This document shows, piece by piece, positions 55,099 to 63,469 of a stretch of 64,000 bases of DNA. Position numbers and translations under genes: made by a program. The notes under the pieces were generated by a model, which ran no database searches, was not told the origin of the DNA, and worked only from the letters and a program-made list of their open reading frames with translations. Origin of the DNA: an uncultured Eubacteriales bacterium (GTDB lineage Bacteria; Bacillota; Clostridia; Oscillospirales; Oscillospiraceae); contig URQA01000001.1 of assembly GCA_900549885.1 (NCBI GenBank), positions 23,096-87,095 of the forward strand, read 5' to 3'. The first letter of the stretch is position 1, and every line of letters begins with the position of its first letter.

Positions 55099-55120
55099 TC
55101 CGGGAAACATCAAGTAAAAT
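55092..55120 (+). promoter_or_regulatory. SigA promoter of rnpB
   Basis: TTGACA (55092-55097), 17 nt, TAAAAT (55115-55120); the RNase P RNA begins about 8 nt later. Confidence 0.88.
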
Positions 55121-55127
55121 AACTTTC

Positions 55128-55495
55128 GCAAGCAAGCTGGACAGCCGCGTGGCAGGGGCGAAAGGCCCGCCATGAGGAAAGTCCGGGCTCCACAGGGCAA
55201 GGATAACGGGTAACGCCCGCCGAAGGCGACTTCAGGAAAAGTGCAACAGAGATATACCGCCCACGAAAGGTCCAGGCTATCCGGATACTCGTGAGTAAGG
55301 GTGGAAAGGCGGAGATAAGCGCCCGCCCGATGACTGGAAACTGCTCATCGCTGTAAACTCTATCCGGAGCAACACCGTGGTAACGCAACAGGCTGGCCCG
55401 GCTGCGTTTAGGAGGTGGCTGGAGCGCATCGGCAACGATGCGCCTAGATAGATGGCTGTCTTAAAGGACAGAACCCGGCTTACAGGCTTACTTGC
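55128..55495 (+). ncRNA. rnpB: RNase P RNA (class A)
   Basis: The catalytic RNA of tRNA 5' maturation. The diagnostic segments are GAGGAAAGTCCGGGCTCC (about 55174-55191), ACAGAGATATACCGCC (about 55246) and the 3' AGATAGATGGCTGTC with ACAGAACCCGGCTTACAGGC. The ends GCAAG (55128-55132) and CTTGC (55491-55495) close the P1 helix, giving about 368 nt. It is a monocistronic + strand gene among minus-strand genes. Confidence 0.96.
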
Positions 55496-55502
55496 ACTAA
55501 AA

Positions 55503-55542
55503 TCGCGGGGAGCGGGGCAAACGTCCCGTCCCACGCTTTTTC
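55503..55542 (+). terminator. Terminator of rnpB
   Basis: An imperfect GC-rich stem (GCGGGGAGCGGGG with CCCGTCCCACGC) followed by TTTTT, 8 nt after the RNase P RNA. Confidence 0.65.
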
Positions 55543-55548
55543 AGAGAA

Positions 55549-55590
55549 AGACCCCCGGACAGAAGTTTTTCTGTCCGGGGGTCTGTTTTT
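55549..55590 (-). terminator. Bidirectional terminator between thl and rnpB
   Basis: A 14-bp perfect stem AGACCCCCGGACAG (55549-55562) with CTGTCCGGGGGTCT. It is followed by GTTTTT on the + strand and by CTTTC on the - strand; it lies 13 nt after the thiolase stop. Confidence 0.85.
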
Positions 55591-55602
55591 ACAGCGGAAA
55601 GC

Positions 55603-56787
55603 TTACTTACACAGCTCGTAGATGCCGCAGGCACCCATACCGCCGCCGATGCACATGGTAACCATGCCATAGGTACCGGCAGTCTCGGGATCCTGGAGGT
55701 AATCCAGCACCTTGCAGGTGAGGAACGCGCCAGTGGCGCCCATGGGGTGACCCAGAGCCATAGCGCCTCCGTAGGGATTGACCTTGTCATAGGGGATGCC
55801 GCCGGGAGTGGTGCGGATGCAGGCCAGAGCCTGGGAGGCGAAGGCCTCGTTGAGTTCGATAATGTCCATCTGGTCGATGGTCATGTGGGCGTGCTCCAAA
55901 GCTTTGGGAATGGCGTAGCGGGGACCCATGCCCATCTCGGTGGCATCGCAGCCAGCCACCTGGAACTCAATGAGCTTGGCGATGGGCTTGATGCCCAGTT
56001 CCTTGGCATAATCAGAATCCATCAGGATGACATAAGAGGCGGCGTCGGTGGTCTGGGAGGAAGTCGCTGCGGTGACCTTGCCATTCTCACGGAAGCAGGG
56101 CTTCATGCCGGCCATCTTCTCCAGAGAGGTCTTGAGGTTGCCCTCAGCATCGGCCAGGATACCGTCGTCCTCGCTGATCACAGTGCCGTCTTCCTTCACA
56201 TAGGGGATGATGGAGGGGGCCAGCTTGCCGGCCTTGCGGGCAGCAGCGGCCTTGGTGTGGGACTCCAGAGCCATCTGCTCCATATCCTCACGGGAGATGT
56301 TGTAGTGGTCGGCCACGCGCTCGGCAGTCTCGCCCATGGTCATGTAGCCGCCGATGTAGTTCTTTACGATCCACTTGTTGCCGTAGGCGTCCACATCAAA
56401 GGGGCCAAAGCACTTGGTCATGCACTCCACACCGCCGCCAATGCCGATCTTATACTGGCCGACAGAAATGGCGTTGGCCACAGTGGAGATGGCCTGCAGG
56501 CCGGAGGAGCAGAAACGGTTGATGGTCTGAGCGGGGACAGCGTCGGGCAGCTGGGCGCGGTTGACAATCAGACGGCTGGCATTCAGGTTCAGCTCATTGA
56601 TGGCCATGGCGCAGCCGGTGACGACATCGCCGATCTCCTCGGGGTGCTGCTCAATGTAGGGCACCTTGGCGATCACGCCCTTCAGACAGGCAGCGGCGTA
56701 GTCAATGGGGTTGACATCGGCCAGGCCGCCCTTACGGGCACGGCAGCAGGGTGTACGGCCATAGGCCACAACAACAGGATAGCTCAT
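55603..56787 (-). CDS. thl: Acetyl-CoA C-acetyltransferase (thiolase)
   Basis: Condenses two acetyl-CoA to acetoacetyl-CoA, the first step towards butyrate, or the reverse. The 394-residue product has the acyl-binding Cys in RFCSSGLQAIS (about residue 88), NEAFASQA, ALGHPMGATGA (His) and the C-terminal CIGGGMGACG (Cys). The ATG at 56787 follows TTGGAGG. No other butyrate gene is nearby, so it stands alone. Its coding strand leaves a long artefactual frame on the opposite strand. Confidence 0.94.
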   Translation of the reverse strand: MSYPVVVAYGRTPCCRARKGGLADVNPIDYAAACLKGVIAKVPYIEQHPEEIGDVVTGCAMAINELNLNASRLIVNRAQLPDAVPAQTINRFCSSGLQAISTVANAISVGQYKIGIGGGVECMTKCFGPFDVDAYGNKWIVKNYIGGYMTMGETAERVADHYNISREDMEQMALESHTKAAAARKAGKLAPSIIPYVKEDGTVISEDDGILADAEGNLKTSLEKMAGMKPCFRENGKVTAATSSQTTDAASYVILMDSDYAKELGIKPIAKLIEFQVAGCDATEMGMGPRYAIPKALEHAHMTIDQMDIIELNEAFASQALACIRTTPGGIPYDKVNPYGGAMALGHPMGATGAFLTCKVLDYLQDPETAGTYGMVTMCIGGGMGACGIYELCK

Positions 56788-56936
56788 GATGTATACCTCC
56801 AAAAATTTTTGTCAGCATAGGTCCACAATTCAACTAGGATAAATATAACACAGATCACGGCAAAATGCACCAAGAAAATTCGCTTAATATTTGCCAGCTA
56901 ACATCGGGACAAGTTTATCAGAAATGACGAATTTTT

Positions 56937-57665
56937 TCAATCCTGATCCCAATTGTGGTAGACATTTTGGATGTCGTCGTTGTCTTCCATCATATCAATC
57001 AGTTTCTCCATATTCTGGATGTCCTTCTCATCAGTCAGCTTGACGTAGTTTTGGGGCACCATCTCTACCTTGGCGGATAGGAAAGCATACCCTTTTTCCT
57101 CCATGGATGAGAGCACGCCAGCAAAGGCATCCGGGTCGGTATAGACAGTAAAGCACTCTTCCTCTGGCTCGAAATCAGCCGCGCCGCAGTCCAGCGCGTC
57201 CATCATCACCGTGTCCTCGTCCAGATCCTCCCGTTCAATGACCAGCACGCCCTTCTGATCGAAAGACCAAGATACGCAGCCAGTGGCACCCAAATTACCG
57301 CCGAACTTGTCAAAATAGTGCCGGACCTCGGAGGCGGTGCGGTTTCGGTTGTCCGTGAGGGCTTCGACAATGACGGCCACGCCGGAGGGACCGTACCCCT
57401 CGTAGGTGATGGCCTCATAGTCGTTGGAGTTCCCGGAGCCAAGGGCCTTTTCAATGGTCCGCTTGATATTGTCGTTGGGCATATTGGCCGCCCGAGCCTT
57501 GGCGATGACGGTGGCCAGGCGGGAGTTGTTGTTGGGGTCGCCGCTGCCGCCGGTCTTGACCGCCACGATAATCTCCCGGGCGATCTTGGTAAAGGTCTGT
57601 GAACGCTTGGCATCCGCCGCGCCCTTTGTTTTTTGGATATTATGCCACTTGGAGTGTCCGGACAT
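56937..57665 (-). CDS. yebC: YebC/PmpR family transcriptional or translational regulator
   Basis: A 242-residue YebC family protein starting MSGHSKWHNIQKTKGAADAK, with NMPNDNIKRTIEKALG and the TYEGYGPSGVAVIVE signature. The family was described as DNA-binding regulators and more recently linked to ribosome function at proline stretches. It has its own promoter with a palindrome over the -10 element. Confidence 0.96.
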   Translation of the reverse strand: MSGHSKWHNIQKTKGAADAKRSQTFTKIAREIIVAVKTGGSGDPNNNSRLATVIAKARAANMPNDNIKRTIEKALGSGNSNDYEAITYEGYGPSGVAVIVEALTDNRNRTASEVRHYFDKFGGNLGATGCVSWSFDQKGVLVIEREDLDEDTVMMDALDCGAADFEPEEECFTVYTDPDAFAGVLSSMEEKGYAFLSAKVEMVPQNYVKLTDEKDIQNMEKLIDMMEDNDDIQNVYHNWDQD

Positions 57666-57720
57666 AGTTTGTATCGTTCCCTTCGTATGACGTTAAACGC
57701 CTGTTTTCAGGCCAAAATTG

Positions 57721-57756
57721 CGGTGATATTATATCACCGTTCCCCGGTCTTGGCAA
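57721..57756 (-). promoter_or_regulatory. yebC promoter with operator-like palindrome
   Basis: On the minus strand TTGCCA (57751-57756), 17 nt, TATAAT (57728-57733). The -10 is embedded in CGGTGATATTATATCACCG (57721-57739), a palindrome with 8-bp arms and a 3-bp centre, an ideal place for a repressor. The binding protein is unknown. Confidence 0.75.
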
Positions 57757-57761
57757 GTCCC

Positions 57762-58184
57762 TTAGAACTGGGCGCAAGAGATATCGTCTCCCTGCTCCAG
57801 CGCCGCCTTCAGATCCGCTACAAAGCGGGTCTGCTGCTTTCTCAGATATGCCTTGATCAATGGCCGGAGCCAGAATTTTTTTACCATCATCTCTTCGATA
57901 AACTCAATGGCCGTCCCATGGTCCTCTGGAGTAAAGATACCGATCCAGTGGCCTTTCATATTGTTGTTTTCTATATCAAATTCCCAGCGGTGATAAGGCT
58001 CTGAGCGGGTAACCGTAAAAGCTGTTGCAGTGCCGTCTGTTCCATACTCGATGAACCGCGTCCCATCCAGGACCTCTACCCGGCTCAAATCGCTGCGCCA
58101 GGAATATCCTTCCGCATCAGTGACCATCTGCCAGACCTTTTGAACATCCCATGGCAGCGTGGTCTTGAGCTGGCTTTTTGCCAT
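57762..58184 (-). CDS. SRPBCC family protein
   Basis: A 140-residue START-like (SRPBCC, polyketide cyclase/dehydrase type) protein. It shows an N-terminal LPWDVQKVWQMVTDAEGYSWRSD strand-helix pattern, a central YGTDGTATAFTVT and a long C-terminal helix (KKFWLRPLIKAYLRKQQ). Such folds bind hydrophobic ligands; the role here is unknown. GGAGG precedes the ATG at 58184. It follows nif3 closely. Confidence 0.85.
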   Translation of the reverse strand: MAKSQLKTTLPWDVQKVWQMVTDAEGYSWRSDLSRVEVLDGTRFIEYGTDGTATAFTVTRSEPYHRWEFDIENNNMKGHWIGIFTPEDHGTAIEFIEEMMVKKFWLRPLIKAYLRKQQTRFVADLKAALEQGDDISCAQF

Positions 58185-58210
58185 CTTCCCCACCTCCGAT
58201 TCTTCTCCTG

Positions 58211-59002
58211 TCAAAGATAGGAAAACACTTCGTGGTGAACCCTAGAGATGGCCACCTCCACATCGGAAAATTGGGAATCCAGCCAATCCCGCAGCACGGG
58301 GCACACCACATTCTCCGTGGGGAAGTGCCCTGCGTCGATAAGATTCAGGCCCAGGGCCTTAGCATCCAAAAACCCGTCATATTTCACATCTGCGGTCACA
58401 AAGGTATCACAGCCCAGGGCCAGGGCGTCCCCCATCATATCCGAACAGGAACCGCCCCCCACCGCCACCTTGCGCACCGGCCTTCCGCCGTCCACCAGGC
58501 GTACGCCGTTGGCACCAAGCTCCTTCTTGACAAAACGGGCAAAATCCTTCAGGGGCTGTTCCTCCACCCTTCCCACCCGGCCGATGCCATAGGGTCTGCC
58601 CCGCCCGTCCACGCCGTCCTGCTTGAGCTGGGCGATGTCCGACAGCCCCAGGCGACGGGCCAAAGCGTCATTGACTCCATCCGCCACCGTGTCAAGATTG
58701 GTGTGGGCGCAAATGGCGGCAATATGGTTTTCCGCCAGAGCCAGCAGCTTGCGCCCGGTAGGAGTCTGGTCGGTGACCGACTTGGCGCCGCCCCAGATCA
58801 CCGGATGGTGGGAGACGATGAGCTGGGCTTTCCGCTCCACAGCCTCCTGGATAACAGGCTCTGTGATGTCCAGGGAAACCAGAATGCGACTAACGGCAGC
58901 GTCCCTCCTCCCCACCAGAAAACCCGCGTTGTCAAAGCCCAGCTGAAGCTCAAAGGGGGCCTTTTCCTGCAAAAAATCATAGACAGTCTGCACATTGGTC
59001 AT
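58211..59002 (-). CDS. Nif3-like dinuclear metal center hexameric protein
   Basis: A 263-residue member of the Nif3/YqfO family. Features: FELQLGFDNAGFLVG, the metal-binding VSHHPVIWGGAKSV (about residue 64), ICAHTNLDTVADGVND and C-terminal DAGHFPTENVVCPVL. Function is debated; GTP cyclohydrolase-like activity has been reported in relatives. It lies 3 nt after trmK, the usual pairing in Firmicutes (yqfN-yqfO). Confidence 0.94.
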   Translation of the reverse strand: MTNVQTVYDFLQEKAPFELQLGFDNAGFLVGRRDAAVSRILVSLDITEPVIQEAVERKAQLIVSHHPVIWGGAKSVTDQTPTGRKLLALAENHIAAICAHTNLDTVADGVNDALARRLGLSDIAQLKQDGVDGRGRPYGIGRVGRVEEQPLKDFARFVKKELGANGVRLVDGGRPVRKVAVGGGSCSDMMGDALALGCDTFVTADVKYDGFLDAKALGLNLIDAGHFPTENVVCPVLRDWLDSQFSDVEVAISRVHHEVFSYL

Positions 59003-59005
59003 CTG

Positions 59006-59686
59006 TTACAGCTCCTTTCTCATTGCCTGTATGTCTGTGAGCACCTGGGCCAGCGCCGCAATTTGCTCCTCGTTCTGCCGGCTGGAGGCGCGCTGCCCTT
59101 CCAGCGCCCGGTTTACCTTAACCGCTATCATATCCAAGTAGGCTCCCCGCAGGAGATCATCAGACTGCCGGCCTGCCCAAAGCTCCCCCGGAGACAAGGC
59201 TGGCATCTGTCCACCCTCCGTCTCCCAAATAGTGTAAAGGCGTTTCCCCTCTCGGACGATATGTTCCCTCAGAATACAGTAACCATTCTTTTGCAGCCAC
59301 TCCCGCAGGTCGGGAAACGAGGTCATGGGCTGGAGCAGCAGACGGGTCCCCTCCCTGGTCCATGGGGCAGCGGACAGAATGGCGGCGATGGTCTCGCCCC
59401 CCATGCCAGCAATAGCCACGGTATCTGCCTCTTCCCTGCCCACGCCGGACAGCCCGTCGCATAGGCGGAAGGAGATCCGGCCCTCCACACCGTAGCGGGC
59501 GGCCGTCTCCCGCGCTCTGGAAAGCGGCCCTTCCCGCAGATCGGCGGCGATGGCATACTCTATCCTGTCGTCCAGCAGCAGCCGCACCGGAAGATAGGCA
59601 TGGTCCGTTCCTACGTCGGCCAAGTGAGCCGCCTGGTGCACCAAACGGGCTACCGCGGCCAGTCTCGGGGTCAATGTCAGTTCCAT
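59006..59686 (-). CDS. trmK: tRNA (adenine(22)-N(1))-methyltransferase
   Basis: A 226-residue SAM-dependent methyltransferase of the TrmK/YqfN family. It shows LTPRLAAVARLV, the SAM motif LADVGTDHAYLPVRLL, AIAADLREGPLSRA and the catalytic-site IAGMGGETI. It modifies A22 in tRNA. The start at 59686 follows TTGGAGG; the frame is open to 59716 into the upstream terminator. Confidence 0.94.
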   Translation of the reverse strand: MELTLTPRLAAVARLVHQAAHLADVGTDHAYLPVRLLLDDRIEYAIAADLREGPLSRARETAARYGVEGRISFRLCDGLSGVGREEADTVAIAGMGGETIAAILSAAPWTREGTRLLLQPMTSFPDLREWLQKNGYCILREHIVREGKRLYTIWETEGGQMPALSPGELWAGRQSDDLLRGAYLDMIAVKVNRALEGQRASSRQNEEQIAALAQVLTDIQAMRKEL

Positions 59687-59702
59687 ATGTGCCTCCAAAA
59701 AG

Positions 59703-59730
59703 GAAAAGAGCGGCACAGGCCGCTCTTTTC
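59703..59730 (-). terminator. Terminator after the DUF1858 gene
   Basis: A 12-bp perfect stem GAAAAGAGCGGC (59703-59714) with its complement (59719-59730) and a four-base loop, followed on the minus strand by TTTTC-type sequence. Confidence 0.85.
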
Positions 59731-59744
59731 AAATCTTCATAGGA

Positions 59745-59942
59745 TCAGCCAATGCTGGCGTTGAGCTTTTCCAGCAGCGCGTCCACATCCACACCGTGAA
59801 CCATGCAGGCCTGCTCCACCGTCTCCCCGCGGGAAGAGGGGCAGCCCAAGCAGTGCATACCAATGGACAGGAAGATGGGCGCAGTGTTAGGCGCAATGTC
59901 CAGAATGTCGCCGATCACGGTATCCTTGGTGATCTGAGCCAT
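59745..59942 (-). CDS. DUF1858 domain protein
   Basis: A 65-residue protein of the DUF1858/hybrid-cluster-associated disulfide domain type. It starts MAQITKDTVIGDIL and carries the conserved CxxC-like pair HCLGCPSS (Cys about 31 and 34), then TVEQACMVHGVDVDALLEKLN. A redox or metal role is likely from the Cys pair. AAGGAGG precedes the ATG at 59942. Confidence 0.92.
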   Translation of the reverse strand: MAQITKDTVIGDILDIAPNTAPIFLSIGMHCLGCPSSRGETVEQACMVHGVDVDALLEKLNASIG

Positions 59943-59982
59943 GGGATATGACCTCCTTGCAGTTTTTGTCGAACACACCTAT

Positions 59983-60011
59983 AGTATACCCAATCCTGAT
60001 TGAGATTGCAA
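59983..60011 (-). promoter_or_regulatory. SigA promoter of the DUF1858 gene
   Basis: On the minus strand TTGCAA (60006-60011), 17 nt, TATACT (59983-59988). Confidence 0.85.
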
Positions 60012-60048
60012 GGGGGAACGCAAAAATTCCTAGTTATTTTGTATTCTA

Positions 60049-61242
60049 TCAGGCATCCTGCAAAAATTGCTCCAGGCGATCCAGCCCTTTCTTAATGTTG
60101 TCCATGGACGTGGCATAGGACCAGCGCACATAGTTAGGTGCTCCAAATCCAGTGCAGGGCACAGTTGCGACCAAGCCATGCTTGAGGAAGGCGGCGGAGA
60201 AATCGTCGGAATCCCGAATCACCTCTCCGTGGATGGTCTTGCCCACCAGCTTTTCCATGTTCATCATGACATAGAAGGCCCCCTCGGGCTTGATGCAGCT
60301 GATGCCGTTGATGGCGTTCATCCGGCTGACAATGTAATTCCGGCGTTCTTCAAAGGCTTTCCGCATGGACTCCACCTCGCCTTGAGGGCCCTCAAGAGCG
60401 GCCACCGCCGCCTTCTGGGAAATGGATGAGGGAGCGCCGGTGGAGTGGCTGAGGAAGTTGCCCATCACCTTGGCAATGACGTCGTTGGCGCAGGCAAAGC
60501 CTACCCGCCAGCCGGTCATGGCATAGGACTTAGACACGCCGTTGATGAGGATGGTCAGATCCTTGACCTCGTCGCCTAAGCTGGCAAAGGAGGTAAACGT
60601 CAGCCCGTCATAGAGCAAACCGTAATAGATCTCGTCTGCGATGACATAGATCTGGTGCTTGACGCATACCTGGGCGATGGCCTCCAATTCCTCCCTGCTG
60701 TACACCATGCCGGTAGGATTGGAGGGGTTGTTGAGAATAATGCACTTCGTCTTGGGGGTGATAGCCGCCTCCAGCTGCTGAGCGGTCATCTTGAAGCCGG
60801 CGGATTCCTCGGCGGTGACGATCACCGGGGCGGCTCCCACCATCTTGATCAGCTCCAGATAGCTGACCCAGAAGGGGGCGGGCAGGATCACTTCATCTCC
60901 AGGATTGACCAGTGCCCGAAGGGCGATATAGACATTGTGCTTGGCCCCGCTGGCAACGACCACCTGGGAGGGCTTGTAGTCCAGGCCACAGTCCTCCTTC
61001 ATCCGCCGGCAGACCGCCTCTTTCAGCGGCAGAATTCCAGAAGCGGGGGTATACTTTGTGAAGTTGTCGTGGATCGCATCAATGGCCGCCTGCTTGATAT
61101 GCTCCGGGGTATTGAAATCCGGTTCACCGGCGCCAAAGCCAACTACGTCGATCCCGTCCGCCTTCATCTGCTTGGCCATAGCGTCAATGGCCAGGGTGGT
61201 GGATGCCTGCACGGCCTGCGCGATGTTAGAAAGTTCTTTCAC
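60049..61242 (-). CDS. Class I/II pyridoxal phosphate aminotransferase (aspartate aminotransferase)
   Basis: A 397-residue fold-type I aminotransferase. Features: VVGFGAGEPDFNTPEHI, YTPASGILPLKEAV, NNPSNPTGMVYSREEL, the PLP lysine in LINGVSKSYAMTGWRVGF (about residue 235), and the substrate-binding Arg in YVRWSYATS. It probably makes aspartate from oxaloacetate, which would feed asd-dapAB. The GTG at 61242 is chosen since GGAGGG lies 7 nt upstream; an ATG at 61272 lacks such support. Confidence 0.94.
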   Translation of the reverse strand: MKELSNIAQAVQASTTLAIDAMAKQMKADGIDVVGFGAGEPDFNTPEHIKQAAIDAIHDNFTKYTPASGILPLKEAVCRRMKEDCGLDYKPSQVVVASGAKHNVYIALRALVNPGDEVILPAPFWVSYLELIKMVGAAPVIVTAEESAGFKMTAQQLEAAITPKTKCIILNNPSNPTGMVYSREELEAIAQVCVKHQIYVIADEIYYGLLYDGLTFTSFASLGDEVKDLTILINGVSKSYAMTGWRVGFACANDVIAKVMGNFLSHSTGAPSSISQKAAVAALEGPQGEVESMRKAFEERRNYIVSRMNAINGISCIKPEGAFYVMMNMEKLVGKTIHGEVIRDSDDFSAAFLKHGLVATVPCTGFGAPNYVRWSYATSMDNIKKGLDRLEQFLQDA

Positions 61243-61292
61243 AGCAGTTCCCTCCAGATCATAATACGACATGATAAATTTGTGTCTGCCAT

Positions 61293-61321
61293 ATTATATC
61301 CAGCGACTTGCAAAAATGCAA
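61293..61321 (-). promoter_or_regulatory. SigA promoter of the aminotransferase gene
   Basis: On the minus strand TTGCAT (61316-61321), 17 nt, TATAAT (61293-61298). Confidence 0.85.
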
Positions 61322-61393
61322 GTACCAGGCCATATAATTTTTGCCTTTTTGCATGATTGGAAATGTAAAATTGCACACATTTCCCCTTTCGAC

Positions 61394-61426
61394 AAAAAGA
61401 AAGCCCGCCCGTTTGGGCAGGCTTTC
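61394..61426 (-). terminator. Terminator after coaX
   Basis: On the minus strand GAAAGCCTGCCC pairs with GGGCGGGCTTTC (one wobble), with an AAAC loop, then TTTTT. Confidence 0.88.
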
Positions 61427-61430
61427 ACAT

Positions 61431-62216
61431 TCATCGTTTTCGATTCGGCCCGGTGTTTTTCTGGTAGAGCAAAAACAGCCCGTCCATCAGCAGGTCCTGG
61501 TCCATCTGGATGGCGTGCCGGCAATGCTGCAGCACAGGCACAGCTTCTTGGCCGGTGGCCACAATGGTGGCGGCCGGCGTTCCAGCGGCTTCTTCCATAC
61601 TCTCGATCATCCGGTCTACGGTGCCGGCATTTCCGAAAATGACCCCCGCCCGCATGGCGTCCACCGTATTATGGCCCAGTGGCTCCACTTCGCCCACCAG
61701 AGAGATATGAGGCAACTGGGCTGCCCGCTCTGACAGCGCTTCCAGCGCCACCCGAATACCTGGGGTGATGGCACAGCCCTCATAAGAATTCTCACTGAGA
61801 TAGGAGAAGGTGATGGCTGTGCCTAAATTGATGACAATGATGGGCGTGGTATATTTGGAAAAGGCGGCCACAGAAGATGCCACAATATCGCTGCCCAACT
61901 GGTTGTGGACATCCGCCTTGATATTCATTCCTGTTTTAAGCCCCGGACCCACAATCAAGGGCCGCCTCCCGGTAAGCCGGGCAATGGCGGCAGCCATGTT
62001 CTCCGTCATAGGCGGCACCACGCTGGACAGGATGGCTCCCTTCACGGCGCTGATCTCCGCCCGGTAAAGCTGAAACACACAGGTCAAGTCAATGCAGCAC
62101 TGGTCCTGGGTCTTTTTCTTATCTGTTTCCAGCTCGGACAAAAACTCCAGCTTACCCTTGCTGTTGAACAGGCCGATGTTAGTGCTGGTATTGCCGATGT
62201 CGATGGCCAAAATCAT
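61431..62216 (-). CDS. coaX: Type III pantothenate kinase-like protein
   Basis: A 261-residue ASKHA-fold protein resembling CoaX, which phosphorylates pantothenate in coenzyme A synthesis. It has the N-terminal LAIDIGNTSTNIGLF, SSVVPPMTENM, GPGLKTGMNIK and ITPGIRVALEALSERAAQLP. Two usual signatures are changed: GxDR reads GSDI (about residue 107) and DxGTA reads NLGTA (about residue 129). It may be an altered paralog with reduced or different activity. The ATG at 62216 follows AAGGGAG; the long frame to 62396 is not used. Confidence 0.85.
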   Translation of the reverse strand: MILAIDIGNTSTNIGLFNSKGKLEFLSELETDKKKTQDQCCIDLTCVFQLYRAEISAVKGAILSSVVPPMTENMAAAIARLTGRRPLIVGPGLKTGMNIKADVHNQLGSDIVASSVAAFSKYTTPIIVINLGTAITFSYLSENSYEGCAITPGIRVALEALSERAAQLPHISLVGEVEPLGHNTVDAMRAGVIFGNAGTVDRMIESMEEAAGTPAATIVATGQEAVPVLQHCRHAIQMDQDLLMDGLFLLYQKNTGPNRKR

Positions 62217-62306
62217 GGCTGCCTTCTCCCTTCTGATCACGCTTCCCGTGGCGTAACACTTTTGCCAAGCAGTCGTTTCTATTTTTTCCTGTCTGCTGTT
62301 GTGTCT

Positions 62307-62335
62307 ATTATACACCAGATACGCCCTTCTGTCAT
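62307..62335 (-). promoter_or_regulatory. SigA promoter of coaX
   Basis: On the minus strand ATGACA (62330-62335), 17 nt, TATAAT (62307-62312). Confidence 0.8.
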
Positions 62336-62343
62336 CGTTTTTC

Positions 62344-62390
62344 TGAAAAAGAAACCGATGCGAGAGCGCTGCGCCTTCGCATCGGCCTTT
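62344..62390 (-). terminator. Terminator after leuB
   Basis: On the minus strand GCCGATGCGA pairs with TCGCATCGGT, enclosing a 13-nt loop with its own short palindrome, followed by TTCTTTTT. Confidence 0.85.
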
Positions 62391-62392
62391 TA

Positions 62393-63469
62393 TCAAATAT
62401 TGTCCCGGATGACCTGGCCCATCTTCCGGGTGCCCACCACCGTTTCGCCAGGCTTGGCAATGTCAGCGGTGCGCCAGCCGTCAGCCAGGGCCTTGTCCAC
62501 CGCGGATTCGATGGCGTCCGCCTCGGCAGCCAGGTGGAAGGAATAACGGAACATCATGGCTGCGGACAAAATCGTGGCAATGGGGTTGGCCTTGTCCTGA
62601 CCGGCGATATCCGGAGCAGAGCCATGGATCGGCTCATACAGGGCTGGTGCGCTGTCTCCCATGGAGGCGGAGGGCAGCAGGCCGATGGAGCCGGTAATCA
62701 TGGAGGCCTCGTCGGACAGGATATCGCCAAACATGTTCTCCGTTACCAGCACGTCGAACTGCCCCGGGTCCCGTACCAGCTGCATGGCGCAGTTGTCTAC
62801 CAGTACGTCCTCATACGCCACGTCGGCGTACTCTTCCGCCAGCCGGTGCATCACCGAACGCCACAGGCGGCTGGTTTCCAGCACATTGGCCTTGTCCACA
62901 CTGGACACCTTTTTCCGGCGCAGACGAGCCATGTCAAAGGCCCGGCGGCCGATGCGTTCAATCTCCAGTTCGGAATAGGCCATCAGGTCGGTGCACTCCA
63001 CCCCCCGGTCCGGCGTGTCATATCGATCCCGCTTGCCAAAGTAGATGCCGCCGGTTAGCTCCCGCATCACCAGCAGGTCGATGCCCTTTTCCGCCGTCTC
63101 CCGCTTCAGCGGACAAGCGTCGGCCAGGGCCGGACGCAGGGCGGCGGGACGCAGGTTAGCATAGAGGCCCAGGTCCTTGCGGATAGCCAGCAGAGCGGTC
63201 TCCGGGCGCTGCTCGGCCGGCTTGTCACTGCCCCATTTGGGGCCACCCACCGCCCCCAGCAGGACGGCGTCGCAGCTCCTGCACAGCTCCGCCGTGCCAT
63301 CAGGGTAGCTCTTACCCGTGGCATCAGTGGCACAGCCTCCCATGAGCACGTCCACATATTCAAAGGTATGGCCGAACTTCTCTCCCACCCGATCAATGAC
63401 GGCCACCGCCTCATTGACGATCTCGGGACCGATTCCGTCTCCCCGGATCAGCGCGATCTTGAACTTCAT
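62393..63469 (-). CDS. leuB: 3-isopropylmalate dehydrogenase
   Basis: Third enzyme of leucine synthesis. The 358-residue product starts [18 protein letters not shown] and has [23 protein letters not shown], the metal-site [11 protein letters not shown] and [25 protein letters not shown]. The ATG at 63469 overlaps the leuD stop (ATGA), so translation is coupled. It is the last gene of the leuCDB transcript. Confidence 0.97.
   Translation of the reverse strand: MKFKIALIRGDGIGPEIVNEAVAVIDRVGEKFGHTFEYVDVLMGGCATDATGKSYPDGTAELCRSCDAVLLGAVGGPKWGSDKPAEQRPETALLAIRKDLGLYANLRPAALRPALADACPLKRETAEKGIDLLVMRELTGGIYFGKRDRYDTPDRGVECTDLMAYSELEIERIGRRAFDMARLRRKKVSSVDKANVLETSRLWRSVMHRLAEEYADVAYEDVLVDNCAMQLVRDPGQFDVLVTENMFGDILSDEASMITGSIGLLPSASMGDSAPALYEPIHGSAPDIAGQDKANPIATILSAAMMFRYSFHLAAEADAIESAVDKALADGWRTADIAKPGETVVGTRKMGQVIRDNI

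Noticed and set aside
55747..56820. Long + strand frame of 357 codons opposite the thiolase
   Set aside because: It is a Gly/His-rich shadow of a highly expressed, GC-biased thiolase gene on the minus strand.
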